Part shown: one piece after another, positions 16,285 through 22,968 of the stretch
Layout: each line of letters starts with the position of its first letter
How positions within the stretch are numbered: the stretch's first letter is position 1
Source: an uncultured Acetatifactor sp.
Lineage (GTDB): Bacteria > Bacillota > Clostridia > Lachnospirales > Lachnospiraceae
Direction: 5' to 3'
Assembly (NCBI GenBank): GCA_934402315.1
Contig: CAKRTS010000022.1
Span: 1 to 55,507 of the forward strand
Length of the DNA stretch: 55,507 nt
Translations under genes and position numbers: made by a program
Notes under the pieces: model-generated
What the model saw: only the letters and a program-made list of their open reading frames with translations
Databases searched by the model: none
Told to the model about the DNA's origin: nothing

Positions 16285-17336
16285 AGCAGAGTGAGAGATT
16301 GACCTTCGCGGCGTGGATGCTTCTGTTTGTCGTCAGCATGGCTGGAATGCTGTTCCTTGCGGCGAACAAGACGATTGTAATCGTGGAAGCCTCGCAGGAG
16401 CAGGACGCGATTCCTTTGAATACGGCGCCTCCGGACAAGGAAGTCCGCGACAGCAAGCTGCTGCTGGATAAGACCTACGGAGTGCAGGGGAGCTTTAACA
16501 TTCCGCTGCCGAAGGGAATCAGGGCGGAGAATGTCATTATGGAAAACCGCTATATGGACAGGGAGCTGCGGTTGTTTGTGCAGGGGGCGGAGGAAGCCTT
16601 CTACACAGAAAATGCGATCAGCGGGGATATTTCCCCGATCCTGTCGGGGCAGAGCGAGGTGCAGGAGGATGGAATTCTTTTGAAGTTTTCCATGGAGCGG
16701 GTGTATGAATACCGCAGCACATTGAACGGAAGCATACTGACAATAGAATGGTACAGACCGGAGGAACTGTTTGATTTTGTGGTGGTTCTTGACCCGGCGG
16801 GCAGCGAGGAGCAGGACACGGCGCAGGGTGTGCCGGATGCGGAACTGACCTTGCAGATAGCGAGACGGGTGCAGAGAAAATTTGCGCTCACGGATGTCCG
16901 GCTGTATTGCACGAGAACAGAGAGCGGAAGCGTGACGGCGGATGAGAGGGCAGGTTTTGCGGAGGAGACCGGGGCTGATCTCTTTATCCGGCTTTCTGTC
17001 AGCAGGAGCGAGGACAATACAGACATCTACGGCGTTACAGGGATTTATGAGGACGAATTTTTCATACCGGACTTTGGAAGCCCGGAGCTGGCTGATCTGC
17101 TCACCCGGGAGGTTACCATTGCGGCGAGCAACCGCGCGCTGGGACTGACGGCTGCGGCAGAGGACAGTATCTTGAAGCAGCTGACGCTCCCCGCCGCTGA
17201 AATATCCGTCGGCTGGCTGTCCAATCCGCAGGAGGCCTATCTTTTACAGGAGGAGGCCTATCAGGAGAAGCTTGCGGACGGAATACTGGCAGCAATCGGG
17301 GAAGCGGTGGAAGAATTAAAGCGGTTATGCGAATAG
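16281..17336 (+). CDS. Membrane-anchored amidase_3-fold protein lacking zinc ligands
   Basis: A 351-residue protein with an N-terminal membrane anchor (residues 8-28), an extracytoplasmic beta-rich middle (60-160) and a C-terminal domain with the layout of N-acetylmuramoyl-L-alanine amidases of the Amidase_3 family. The family landmarks remain but the catalytic residues do not: VVVLDPAG stands where DAGHGG is expected, DAELTL where the zinc Glu of EKD-x-x-L sits, FIRLSVS where FISIHAN sits, and AEISVGWLSNP where VELGFLSNP sits. It should therefore bind peptidoglycan or a partner rather than cleave. It overlaps the methyltransferase stop by 4 bases and precedes rdgB by 20 bases. Confidence 0.7.
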   Translation: MKQSERLTFAAWMLLFVVSMAGMLFLAANKTIVIVEASQEQDAIPLNTAPPDKEVRDSKLLLDKTYGVQGSFNIPLPKGIRAENVIMENRYMDRELRLFVQGAEEAFYTENAISGDISPILSGQSEVQEDGILLKFSMERVYEYRSTLNGSILTIEWYRPEELFDFVVVLDPAGSEEQDTAQGVPDAELTLQIARRVQRKFALTDVRLYCTRTESGSVTADERAGFAEETGADLFIRLSVSRSEDNTDIYGVTGIYEDEFFIPDFGSPELADLLTREVTIAASNRALGLTAAAEDSILKQLTLPAAEISVGWLSNPQEAYLLQEEAYQEKLADGILAAIGEAVEELKRLCE

Positions 17337-17356
17337 CGCAGAAGGAGAAACGGAGA

Positions 17357-17968
17357 ATGAAAAGAATCATTTTTGCGACCGGCAATGCCGGAAAGATGAA
17401 GGAAATACGCATGATCCTGGCTGATCTCGGAGCGGAGATATTGTCCATGAAGGAGGCGGGAATTTCCATTGACATCGAGGAGAACGGAAGCACCTACGAG
17501 GAAAACGCGCTTATCAAGGCGAGAGCTGTCGCGGCGTGTGCCAAGGATGATATTGTGCTGGCGGACGATTCCGGTCTGGAGATTGATTATCTGAACAAGG
17601 AGCCGGGTGTTTATTCTGCGCGATATATGGGCGAGGACACCTCCTACCGCGTGAAAAATGCCAACCTGATCGGGAGACTTGACGGAGTGCCGGATGAAAA
17701 GCGGACAGCGCGCTTTGTCTGCGCGATTGCGGCGGTGCTCCCCGGAGGCAGGGAACTGACGGTCAGAGCCACGATTGAAGGCAGGATCGGATATGAGGAG
17801 CGGGGAGAGGGCGGCTTCGGCTATGACCCGATCTTCTATGTGCCCGAGCTGGGCAAGACGACGGCGGAGCTCACCGGCGAGGAGAAAAATCTTGTGAGCC
17901 ACAGAGGAAAAGCACTTCAGCTTATGAAAAAGGAAATAAGAAAATATGAAGGTACTGATTGTCAGTGA
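17357..17968 (+). CDS. rdgB: RdgB/HAM1 family XTP/dITP diphosphatase
   Basis: About 203 residues. The start MKRIIFATGNAGKMKEI carries the family's nucleotide-binding T/S-x-N-x-x-K motif, ADDSGLEID holds the catalytic acids, and GFGYDPIFYVPELGKTTAEL with SHRGKAL completes the signature. It hydrolyses non-canonical purine triphosphates (ITP, XTP, dITP) to monophosphates, which keeps inosine and xanthosine out of DNA and RNA. ATG 17357 has GGAG upstream; an in-frame ATG at 17327 is less likely. The 3' end overlaps the YfcE gene by 23 bases. Confidence 0.92.
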   Translation: MKRIIFATGNAGKMKEIRMILADLGAEILSMKEAGISIDIEENGSTYEENALIKARAVAACAKDDIVLADDSGLEIDYLNKEPGVYSARYMGEDTSYRVKNANLIGRLDGVPDEKRTARFVCAIAAVLPGGRELTVRATIEGRIGYEERGEGGFGYDPIFYVPELGKTTAELTGEEKNLVSHRGKALQLMKKEIRKYEGTDCQ

Positions 17969-18422
17969 TACACACAAGAAGAATGAGAATTACTTTTACG
18001 TCCTCGAGAAAGAGAAGCCGGATCTGGTGATCCATTGCGGGGATGCGGAGGGCTGCGAGTATGCCCTGACGAAGGCTGCGGACTGCCCGGTGGAGATCGT
18101 CCTCGGAAACAACGACTTCTTTTCCGAGCTTCCGAGAGAGCTGATGCTTGACATCGGACCGTACAAGGTATGGGTGGTGCATGGGCATAATTACTATGTC
18201 TCCATGGGAAACGAAAATCTGAAGCGGGAGGCTGTGGAGCGCGGCGCGGACATTGTCTTTTACGGACATACGCACCGGCCGGTCATTGATATGGACGACG
18301 ATGTCATTGCCGTGAATCCGGGAAGCCTGTCCTATCCGAGACAGGAAGGCCGCCGCCCCTCCTATGCCCTCATGGAGATGGATGACCGGGACGAGCTGCA
18401 GTTCTCTCTACACTATATATAA
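17946..18422 (+). CDS. YfcE/MJ0936-type metallophosphoesterase
   Basis: A 158-residue calcineurin-like phosphodiesterase. Metal ligands are in SDTHKK (D8, H10), HCGDAE, GNND and VVHGHNYYV with YGHTHRPV near the C-terminus, and VNPGSLSYPR is the family closing motif. Members hydrolyse phosphodiesters in vitro; the natural substrate is unknown. It overlaps rdgB by 23 bases, and the rdgB-yfcE pairing is common in Firmicutes. Confidence 0.9.
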   Translation: MKVLIVSDTHKKNENYFYVLEKEKPDLVIHCGDAEGCEYALTKAADCPVEIVLGNNDFFSELPRELMLDIGPYKVWVVHGHNYYVSMGNENLKREAVERGADIVFYGHTHRPVIDMDDDVIAVNPGSLSYPRQEGRRPSYALMEMDDRDELQFSLHYI

Positions 18423-18438
18423 ACACAGCAGATTGTAG

Positions 18439-18468
18439 TTGACAGCGCATGGTGTTATGGAATATAAT
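18439..18468 (+). promoter_or_regulatory. Promoter of tRNA-Pro
   Basis: TTGACA (18439-18444) and TATAAT (18463-18468) are 18 bases apart, 18 bases before the tRNA. Confidence 0.8.
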
Positions 18469-18486
18469 AATCAAGCATATTTGCTG

Positions 18487-18561
18487 CGGGGTGTGGCTCA
18501 GTTTGGCTAGAGCGCCTGGTTTGGGACCAGGAGGTCGCAGGTTCGAATCCTGTCACCCCGA
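18487..18561 (+). tRNA. tRNA-Pro (TGG), prophage insertion target
   Basis: Acceptor CGGGGTG pairs perfectly with CACCCCG (18554-18560) and A18561 is the discriminator. Anticodon TGG reads proline. The gene is intact, yet a phage integrase gene ends 144 bases downstream and points back at it. This is the standard layout of a prophage inserted at a tRNA 3' end. Confidence 0.95.
18541..18561. other. Probable attachment site core (left prophage end)
   Basis: Tyrosine integrases commonly recombine within the T-arm and acceptor end of a tRNA gene. The integrase lies next to this end and all sequence beyond it is phage-like. The second copy that would define the core exactly lies outside the window. 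Confidence 0.5.
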
Positions 18562-18578
18562 TTCTTTTGAAAGTATTG

Positions 18579-18624
18579 AAAATGGCTGAAACTCTTGAAA
18601 ATATCAAGAATTTCGGCCATTTTT
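18579..18624. terminator. Long hairpin between tRNA-Pro and integrase
   Basis: AAAATGGC (18579-18586) pairs with GCCATTTT (18616-18623), with inner pairing of GAAA/TTTC and CTTGA/TCAAG. T's follow on the plus strand and the minus-strand end is also T-rich, so it may terminate both the tRNA and the integrase transcripts. Confidence 0.7.
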
Positions 18625-18676
18625 CTGTGAATTTCTGAAAGCACACATTACACTCAAAAAGGGCATTTTTCAAAGA

Positions 18677-18696
18677 TTTACCCACGATTTTACCCA
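18677..18696. repeat. Possible integrase arm sites (TTTACCCA x2)
   Basis: TTTACCCA occurs at 18677-18684 and 18689-18696, 12 bases apart, between the presumed core site and the integrase gene. Short direct repeats in this position often bind the integrase N-terminal domain. Only two copies are seen. Confidence 0.3.
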
Positions 18697-18704
18697 TGGG
18701 AAGG

Positions 18705-19706
18705 TCAATTAAAAAGCTCATCCGTGAGCTTGTCGGAAGCCCTTTTCTTTGCGTCAGCCTCTTTGCCAATCATGGAATGTCGGTAGACGGTTTTCATGAC
18801 ATGGTCAGTTCCCCAGCCACCCATTGCAAGAATGTCAGCATCCGGGATGCCCATAGCTGACATACGGCTTGCAAAATAATGCCGGAGCTTGTGCATGCTG
18901 AAATGATTTATCCCGAGCTTTTGCTCTAAGGCGCTTAGGTGCTTCGATATGCTATGAGGGAATCCCTTATAGACATATCCCTGCTCGCGGATTTTATCTG
19001 CTACATCCTGAGGGATAACAATATCCCTTGTAGATTGGGTGGTCTTTGTTGACTTGACCACCCATTCATTCTTTTCATTTTGGACGAGAGCCTTATTTAT
19101 ATGCACAACGCGATCTTCTATGTCATCGGGAGTGAGTGCACAAATCTCGCTCCGGCGCATACCATAACAGCCGAGGATAAAGGGTATTTCAAATTCCGTA
19201 CCCTGTAAGTGCTGGAGCATTAGCTTCACCTCGTCCACGGAGGGGATATAAGGCTCATTTTTGCGCTTTTGGGGTAAGGTTGTATTAATGACCATGTTGG
19301 GACGGAATGTCCGCAAAACGGCAGAAACAAAGCCATGGGCATTACTTATTGTTTTTGGGGATTTTGGATCGTCCCCGCCACTCATATCGCTTACCAGTTT
19401 ATTTAAATCGACCTGCTCGATCTCATCCACAGACATATCAAGAAACCACTCCGGGAGACGCTTGCACTGCAGGAGATATTCGCGGTAGGTCTTAGGAGAT
19501 AAGGTATTTTTTTTACTGTCGCAGTATTTACCAGCCGCGACCGAAAAGGTCATACCGATCTTTTTCGGCTTTTCGCTCATTTCTCCAGCCAGAGCTTGCA
19601 GTACTTCTTTTTGAGTGGGCTTGTGGTCAAAGGTCTTGCGATAGCGCTTCCCGTGTTCCATGATTGTGGCGCGGTAGGACCCAGAGGGTAACTTTTCAAT
19701 GGTCAT
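18705..19706 (-). CDS. int: Phage tyrosine integrase
   Basis: A 333-residue tyrosine recombinase. The N-terminal 60 residues form the arm-binding domain (LPSGSYRATIMEHGKRYRKTF), then a SAM-like core-binding domain and the catalytic domain. Catalytic residues: Arg in CYGMRRSEICAL, HKLRHYFASRM, Trp in MGGWGTDHVMKTVY with the nucleophile Tyr just after (VYRHS). It inserts and excises the phage at tRNA-Pro. Start 19706 has AGGAGAA upstream. It follows the TP-repeat protein gene by 26 bases on the same strand and may be cotranscribed with it. Confidence 0.93.
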   Translation of the reverse strand: MTIEKLPSGSYRATIMEHGKRYRKTFDHKPTQKEVLQALAGEMSEKPKKIGMTFSVAAGKYCDSKKNTLSPKTYREYLLQCKRLPEWFLDMSVDEIEQVDLNKLVSDMSGGDDPKSPKTISNAHGFVSAVLRTFRPNMVINTTLPQKRKNEPYIPSVDEVKLMLQHLQGTEFEIPFILGCYGMRRSEICALTPDDIEDRVVHINKALVQNEKNEWVVKSTKTTQSTRDIVIPQDVADKIREQGYVYKGFPHSISKHLSALEQKLGINHFSMHKLRHYFASRMSAMGIPDADILAMGGWGTDHVMKTVYRHSMIGKEADAKKRASDKLTDELFN

Positions 19707-19732
19707 AGTATTATTCTCCTAACAAGGTATAT

Positions 19733-20362
19733 TTACTTCCGAAAACATTTCTTACAGGGTGTTTTGCCCATGCTTTCCGCGACTTCTTTCGTCACTTCAT
19801 ATGCCGCGTCCATACCGCTACAATCACTTTTTCTGTGATACTTTTTAGCCGTATCATCAACCCAGACCATTTGAGAGGTTGTGGAAGCGGGAACCGGTGT
19901 CGGTTCAGGAGCAGGTTCTGGTGTCGGAACCGGTGTCGGTTCAGGTGTTGGCACTGGCGTCGGTTCGGGTGTCGGCACTGGCGTCGGTTCAGGTGTCGGC
20001 TCGGGAGTGGGCTCGGGTGTCGGCACTGGCGTCGGTTCGGGCGTCGGCTCGGGTGTTGGTTCAGGTGTCGGAGTTGGTGTCGGTGTTGGCTCGGGCGTTG
20101 GAGTCGGTGTAGGTTTAGGTGTTGGTTTGGGTGTTGGAGTGGATGTCGGAGCTGCAGTTGGAGTGACAGATGGTTCCGGCGTGGTACTCGATGCAGACGC
20201 GGACAAAAGGGCATCATCTGCAAGAGACACTTCGGCTGCTTGGGCGTCAGAGTCCGACTTTGCTGACTGCGCTCCGTAAGTACCGATGGTTGCGACTAAA
20301 GCGGCGGCTGCCACAAACAGCCATCCCTTACCGTTGATCTTTGGCATTTTGCGGTTACTCAT
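19733..20362 (-). CDS. Secreted or anchored TP-repeat protein with C-terminal Cys/His motif
   Basis: A 209-residue protein. A basic start and a hydrophobic segment ([20 protein letters not shown], about 13-32) form a signal peptide or anchor. Residues 60-155 are [12 protein letters not shown] repeats, a stiff spacer that would cross the cell wall. The C-terminal 45 residues hold a compact motif, [16 protein letters not shown] with A-x-x-x-G-x-x-PCKKC, like small zinc-binding domains fused to surface or nuclease proteins. TAGGAGG precedes the start. Its position beside int at the prophage edge fits a lysogenic conversion gene. Function unknown. Confidence 0.75.
   Translation of the reverse strand: MSNRKMPKINGKGWLFVAAAALVATIGTYGAQSAKSDSDAQAAEVSLADDALLSASASSTTPEPSVTPTAAPTSTPTPKPTPKPTPTPTPEPTPTPTPTPEPTPEPTPEPTPVPTPEPTPEPTPEPTPVPTPEPTPVPTPEPTPVPTPEPAPEPTPVPASTTSQMVWVDDTAKKYHRKSDCSGMDAAYEVTKEVAESMGKTPCKKCFRK
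19890..20150. repeat. Tandem repeat coding for TP/EP dipeptides
   Basis: The coding region repeats a 6-base unit with larger 18 to 24-base periods (for example GGCACTGGCGTCGGTTC occurs three times). Such tracts expand and contract by slippage, so spacer length may vary between strains. The opposite strand stays open as Gly/Val-rich frames only because of the repeat. Confidence 0.8.
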
Positions 20363-20574
20363 AAATTAAAACCTCCTAAGTATAAATTTTCAGAATCACA
20401 CTATAAATTACTGATTTGCAAATAACATAAACAAAGTATATTACATAAAACAACGCTATACAAGCGAAACTCTCACTTTCTGCGCGAAAAGACGAATTTG
20501 TACATCTTATGATGCCATGCAATCTAATAATATATCAGATTTTTGTCTACACTAAATATTCAGGAGTAGACAGC

Positions 20575-20772
20575 ATGAAAATATTGACATGGGAAGCACG
20601 CAAACAAAAAGGATTGACATTGATAGAATTGGCTGAACAGACACACCTCAGCAAGTCCTTGCTCAACAACATTGAAAACGAAAAGAACTCGCCCACGCTG
20701 CGCCAGTTGGAACTGATAGCGAAAGCACTTGGCGTCAGAATTACCGATCTGTTCGAGTCAGAGTACAAGTAA
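20575..20772 (+). CDS. Small XRE-family HTH regulator
   Basis: A 65-residue single-domain Cro/CI-type protein with the HTH at LIELAEQTHLSKSLLNNIEN and the closing helix LELIAKALGVRITDLFE. AGGAG lies 9 bases before ATG 20575; an open frame continues upstream without a ribosome site. It is divergent from the TP-repeat/int unit and could control it. A 30-bp perfect palindrome starts inside its stop codon. Confidence 0.8.
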   Translation: MKILTWEARKQKGLTLIELAEQTHLSKSLLNNIENEKNSPTLRQLELIAKALGVRITDLFESEYK

Positions 20773-20799
20773 ATATTTCCATAATTATGGAAATATTTA
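20770..20799. promoter_or_regulatory. 30-bp perfect AT-rich palindrome
   Basis: The sequence from the stop codon of the XRE gene onward is a perfect palindrome of two 15-base arms, left arm TAAATATTTCCATAA. It has no T tract after it, so it is less like a terminator than like an operator for a dimeric or tetrameric regulator, such as the adjacent XRE protein. Confidence 0.6.
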
Positions 20800-20948
20800 G
20801 GGAAAACGAGACAACACTGCTAAAAGGTGATACAATTACATTGCAAAAAGAGAGGAAAGAAAGTTATCATCATGGACTTACAGAACCGCCAAAAATACTC
20901 TCAAGAGCGAATCACAATCAAAAGATGACAGTAGGACAGGACGCACAA

Positions 20949-21110
20949 ATGAAGAAAGCAAAATACATTTACTATAACAATAACAAGGTATATGCATTGT
21001 ATTATATGGACGAAAACACATTGTACTACAACATGGCATTCGAGGGCGGGGCAAAGCTGTATATACTGGTGGGAAAGGACAAGAAAAAAGGCCGGGTGCG
21101 TAGCACCTAG
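20949..21110 (+). CDS. Small basic phage protein, function unknown
   Basis: About 53 residues, starting MKKAKYIYYNNNKVYALYYM, rich in Tyr and Asn, ending in a lysine/arginine tail. AGGACAGGA lies about 8 bases before ATG 20949. The frame is open further upstream (ATG 20925, which overlaps the stop of an 18-codon frame at 20872-20928, and ATG 20787 in the palindrome), so the start is uncertain. It ends 4 bases into the convergent repressor gene. Confidence 0.45.
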   Translation: MKKAKYIYYNNNKVYALYYMDENTLYYNMAFEGGAKLYILVGKDKKKGRVRST

Positions 21111-21113
21111 CCC
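21084..21113 (-). terminator. Intrinsic terminator of the repressor gene
   Basis: On the minus strand GGTGC-TAC-GCACC, extended by GGGC/GGCC pairs, is followed by six T's. The hairpin includes the stop codon of the repressor. Confidence 0.75.
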
Positions 21114-21580
21114 ATATCCTTATTCTGCGGCGGATTAATCGGCGGATACAACCCTTCAAGTTCCTCGACGGTGTCCGGGACGCCACTGAAGAGGTCGTCT
21201 TCAGCATCGCCACCACCAGAAACCACATTGTAGAAGAAATCGCGTACCGCCTGACGCTGATCGCTGCCCAGCCTCAGATACTGGTAAACCAGATTGTAGC
21301 TGAAATCATCAAGATCAAATTCCTTCCGCAGCTGCTCCATCGTGGAAGATGGAGTTTCAACGAACATATCGCCGACCCCATTAACAATCCATTCCTCATT
21401 AACATTAAAAACATTACACATCAATTTGATTAAGGATAGTTTTTGATCCGGACGAGCGAGGGCGTTTCTTTCGATGTTGTTGATCACAGAACGACTGACA
21501 CCTAGACGCTCGCCAAATTCAGTTTGTGATAAATGCAGATATTCTTTTCTTAATTCCTTAATTCTCTCATTCATTTCCAA
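21107..21580 (-). CDS. Phage CI-like repressor, XRE family
   Basis: About 157 residues. The N-terminal HTH is LSQTEFGERLGVSRSVINNIE, and the segment NVFNVNEEWIVNGVGDMF is typical of phage repressors. There is no peptidase domain, so it is not a self-cleaving LexA type; induction must work another way. A TTG start at 21580 is placed well behind AGGTGG, and ATG 21574 is the alternative. A consensus-like promoter for it and one for the early operon face away from each other in the 200 bases upstream, so it should hold the lysogenic state by repressing the early promoter. Confidence 0.85.
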   Translation of the reverse strand: MEMNERIKELRKEYLHLSQTEFGERLGVSRSVINNIERNALARPDQKLSLIKLMCNVFNVNEEWIVNGVGDMFVETPSSTMEQLRKEFDLDDFSYNLVYQYLRLGSDQRQAVRDFFYNVVSGGGDAEDDLFSGVPDTVEELEGLYPPINPPQNKDMG

Positions 21581-21615
21581 TTCATTTTCACCACCTTTCG
21601 TACAGAGACAACTAC

Positions 21616-21644
21616 AGTATATATTCCCAAAATGATTTAGTCAA
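21616..21644 (-). promoter_or_regulatory. Repressor maintenance promoter
   Basis: On the minus strand TTGACT (21639-21644) and TATACT (21616-21621) are 17 bases apart, 36 bases before the repressor start. Confidence 0.75.
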
Positions 21645-21677
21645 GCCAAAACACAAAAGAAAAATATTTAGAATGAC

Positions 21678-21706
21678 TTGACAGATGCAAGATACAGATA
21701 TATAAT
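21678..21706 (+). promoter_or_regulatory. Early lytic promoter, perfect consensus
   Basis: TTGACA (21678-21683) and TATAAT (21701-21706) are 17 bases apart. The -35 boxes of this and the opposing repressor promoter are 33 bases apart, a lambda-like divergent switch. Confidence 0.85.
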
Positions 21707-21720
21707 GACTTCATCAAGTC
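21707..21720. promoter_or_regulatory. Operator of the lysis-lysogeny switch
   Basis: GACTT-CATC-AAGTC is a perfect inverted repeat directly after the early -10 box, over the transcription start. Related GACTTGAC elements occur at 21675-21682 (in the early -35) and 21738-21745, and CTTGAC on the minus strand at 21640-21645 (in the repressor -35). They are likely repressor sites. Confidence 0.65.
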
Positions 21721-21777
21721 AAACAAAACACAGAAAGGACTTGACATAGACAATTATCCAGAGAGGAGGGATAGAAG

Positions 21778-21945
21778 ATGCAGAGTGATGAAAAGACCAA
21801 AAGACATGTGTTAGCCATTCTGGTAGCTATTATTCTGGTAAATCTGATAACACATATCAGTTATTTTGGCACGAAGGACTACGAATTTAGCTGTTTGTAT
21901 ATGCTTTTATACTTGTGCATCAATGAAGTTTTAAAAGAGAGGTGA
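21778..21945 (+). CDS. 55-residue membrane protein, first early gene
   Basis: A short frame with AGGAGGG 7 bases before ATG 21778, about 70 bases after the early promoter. The protein has a charged start (MQSDEKTKRH) and two hydrophobic segments (about 11-28 and 38-49). Its last 26 bases overlap the end of a convergent minus-strand gene. No family is recognised; early phage membrane peptides often affect host physiology. Confidence 0.65.
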   Translation: MQSDEKTKRHVLAILVAIILVNLITHISYFGTKDYEFSCLYMLLYLCINEVLKER

Positions 21946-22435
21946 TAAACGTTTTAATTTCGTCCTGATACATACCCAGAAAATACGTTATTATCCATCC
22001 TGCCAAATTTAAGAATTTTGTAAAAAATGAGTTAAGTTTGAATCCAAATAGCTTGAATATAGAACTTGGCAAAGTAATCTGAATTTTCACGGCGTTAATT
22101 GGATTTAAACAACGGATTAGTTTTTTCCTAAGGAAATTTCTTTGCATCAAAAGTTCGTTATAAAGATTGGCAGAAGCAACATAGTTGTTATGATCTGATT
22201 CACCATACCGAAGAGTATCGGAGGAAAAGGACGTGAACTCGCATATATCCGGGTATTTTGCAAGAACAGCATTTAATTGGCGTCTATAATCACCGTCGAC
22301 GTGGGAAGGAGATGCAGACTGCAAAAAAGCATAGAGTGTGTCTATGCAGGAAGTAATCTTGATAAATTTAATACTCTTATCTAAGATCGACCAGATATAT
22401 ATCACGATCAAAAGAATTATCAGGAATTTGAGCAT
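21920..22435 (-). CDS. Inverted accessory membrane protein, function unknown
   Basis: About 171 residues. It begins MLKFLIILLIVIYIWSILD, a single N-terminal membrane anchor, followed by a helical cytoplasmic part and a second hydrophobic stretch near the C-terminus (AGWIITYFLGMY). ATG 22435 follows AAGGA. The gene runs against the early operon and has its own promoter (TTGCGT-17-TATAAT), so it is probably expressed in the lysogen. Its promoter-leader is homologous to that of the inverted DUF4145 gene. Superinfection exclusion or host modification would fit; this is inference. Confidence 0.7.
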   Translation of the reverse strand: MLKFLIILLIVIYIWSILDKSIKFIKITSCIDTLYAFLQSASPSHVDGDYRRQLNAVLAKYPDICEFTSFSSDTLRYGESDHNNYVASANLYNELLMQRNFLRKKLIRCLNPINAVKIQITLPSSIFKLFGFKLNSFFTKFLNLAGWIITYFLGMYQDEIKTFITSLLKLH

Positions 22436-22463
22436 TATAATTATCCTTTCAAAAAATGTACTC

Positions 22464-22517
22464 GGCTCTGGCGGGAGCCTGTAAGACAATTATAGGAGCA
22501 ATCATGAAAAAACGCAA
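22464..22517 (-). promoter_or_regulatory. Promoter-leader module, copy A
   Basis: On the minus strand TTGCGT (22512-22517), a 17-base spacer and TATAAT (22489-22494) are followed by a leader hairpin GGCTC-n6-GAGCC (22464-22479). About three quarters of the 74 bases match copy B at 23664-23737. Confidence 0.8.
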
Positions 22518-22547
22518 TAATATATTATTTAGAGAGGAGGAGAAGAG

Positions 22548-22736
22548 ATGTTAAACGGAGAAAAGAACGTAACGAGAGTACAGAAAGAAGACAAGGACTT
22601 CATTCGATCTTTGATGACCGTACCGGCCACGCGCCGCAATATGTTTGTGGCGTTGGCGAATGCCTACATGGACGGTATGGCAGCAGGCGAGGCAATCGCG
22701 GCAGCAGAGGTCAGCAAGAGCAGGGTGCCCGGATAA
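22548..22736 (+). CDS. Small helical early protein, function unknown
   Basis: 62 residues, MLNGEKNVTRVQKEDKDF at the start, helical, with an Ala-rich second half (MDGMAAGEAIAAAEVSK). GAGGAGGAG lies 6 bases before the ATG. It is the first plus-strand gene beyond the inverted membrane-protein cassette. No family recognised. Confidence 0.6.
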   Translation: MLNGEKNVTRVQKEDKDFIRSLMTVPATRRNMFVALANAYMDGMAAGEAIAAAEVSKSRVPG

Positions 22737-22774
22737 AACCATGAGAGTTTTCTGAAAGAAAGAGGGTGAAAAAT

Positions 22775-22957
22775 GTGGTAAGGGCAGCAAGACCTAGAGG
22801 AACAGATGGCGCTAGGGTTATACAGGTGATTGAAACACGGTCACTAAGAGGAGCAGGGGTAGATGAAAAGGACATGTGCCGTGAGGTGAAGCAATATTGG
22901 GATTTTGATGGAAAATTACTGGCAGAGAACGATCCGTGTGCAAAAGAAAAAGAGTAG
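22775..22957 (+). CDS. Small conserved phage protein
   Basis: About 60 residues, start GTG 22775 behind AGAGGGTG; a GTG at 22766 is an alternative. The sequence VIQVIETRSLRGAGV followed by YWDFDGKLLAENDPC is a pattern I know from many clostridial phages and integrative elements, without an assigned function. It ends in a lysine/glutamate tail, inside a bidirectional terminator shared with the convergent DUF4145 gene. Confidence 0.65.
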   Translation: MVRAARPRGTDGARVIQVIETRSLRGAGVDEKDMCREVKQYWDFDGKLLAENDPCAKEKE

Positions 22958-22968
22958 TTTCCTACTCT
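22951..22968. terminator. Bidirectional terminator between convergent genes
   Basis: AGAGTAG-TTTC-CTACTCT is a perfect 7-bp stem. On the minus strand the loop is GAAA and T's follow at once; on the plus strand TGTTTTC follows. It covers the stop codons of both flanking genes. The plus-strand early transcript would need antitermination or a new promoter to continue. Confidence 0.8.

Noticed and set aside
18455..18769. Minus-strand frame across tRNA-Pro with a GVTGFEPATSW-like sequence
   Set aside because: It is the antisense of the tRNA and terminator; such frames are a common artefact of tRNA genes.
19890..20150. Repeat tract considered as a CRISPR array
   Set aside because: The units are contiguous coding repeats of 6-24 bases without unique spacers.
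19835..20279. Gly/Val-rich and Arg/Cys-rich frames opposite the TP-repeat gene
   Set aside because: They exist only because the repeat has no stops in several frames; no ribosome site.
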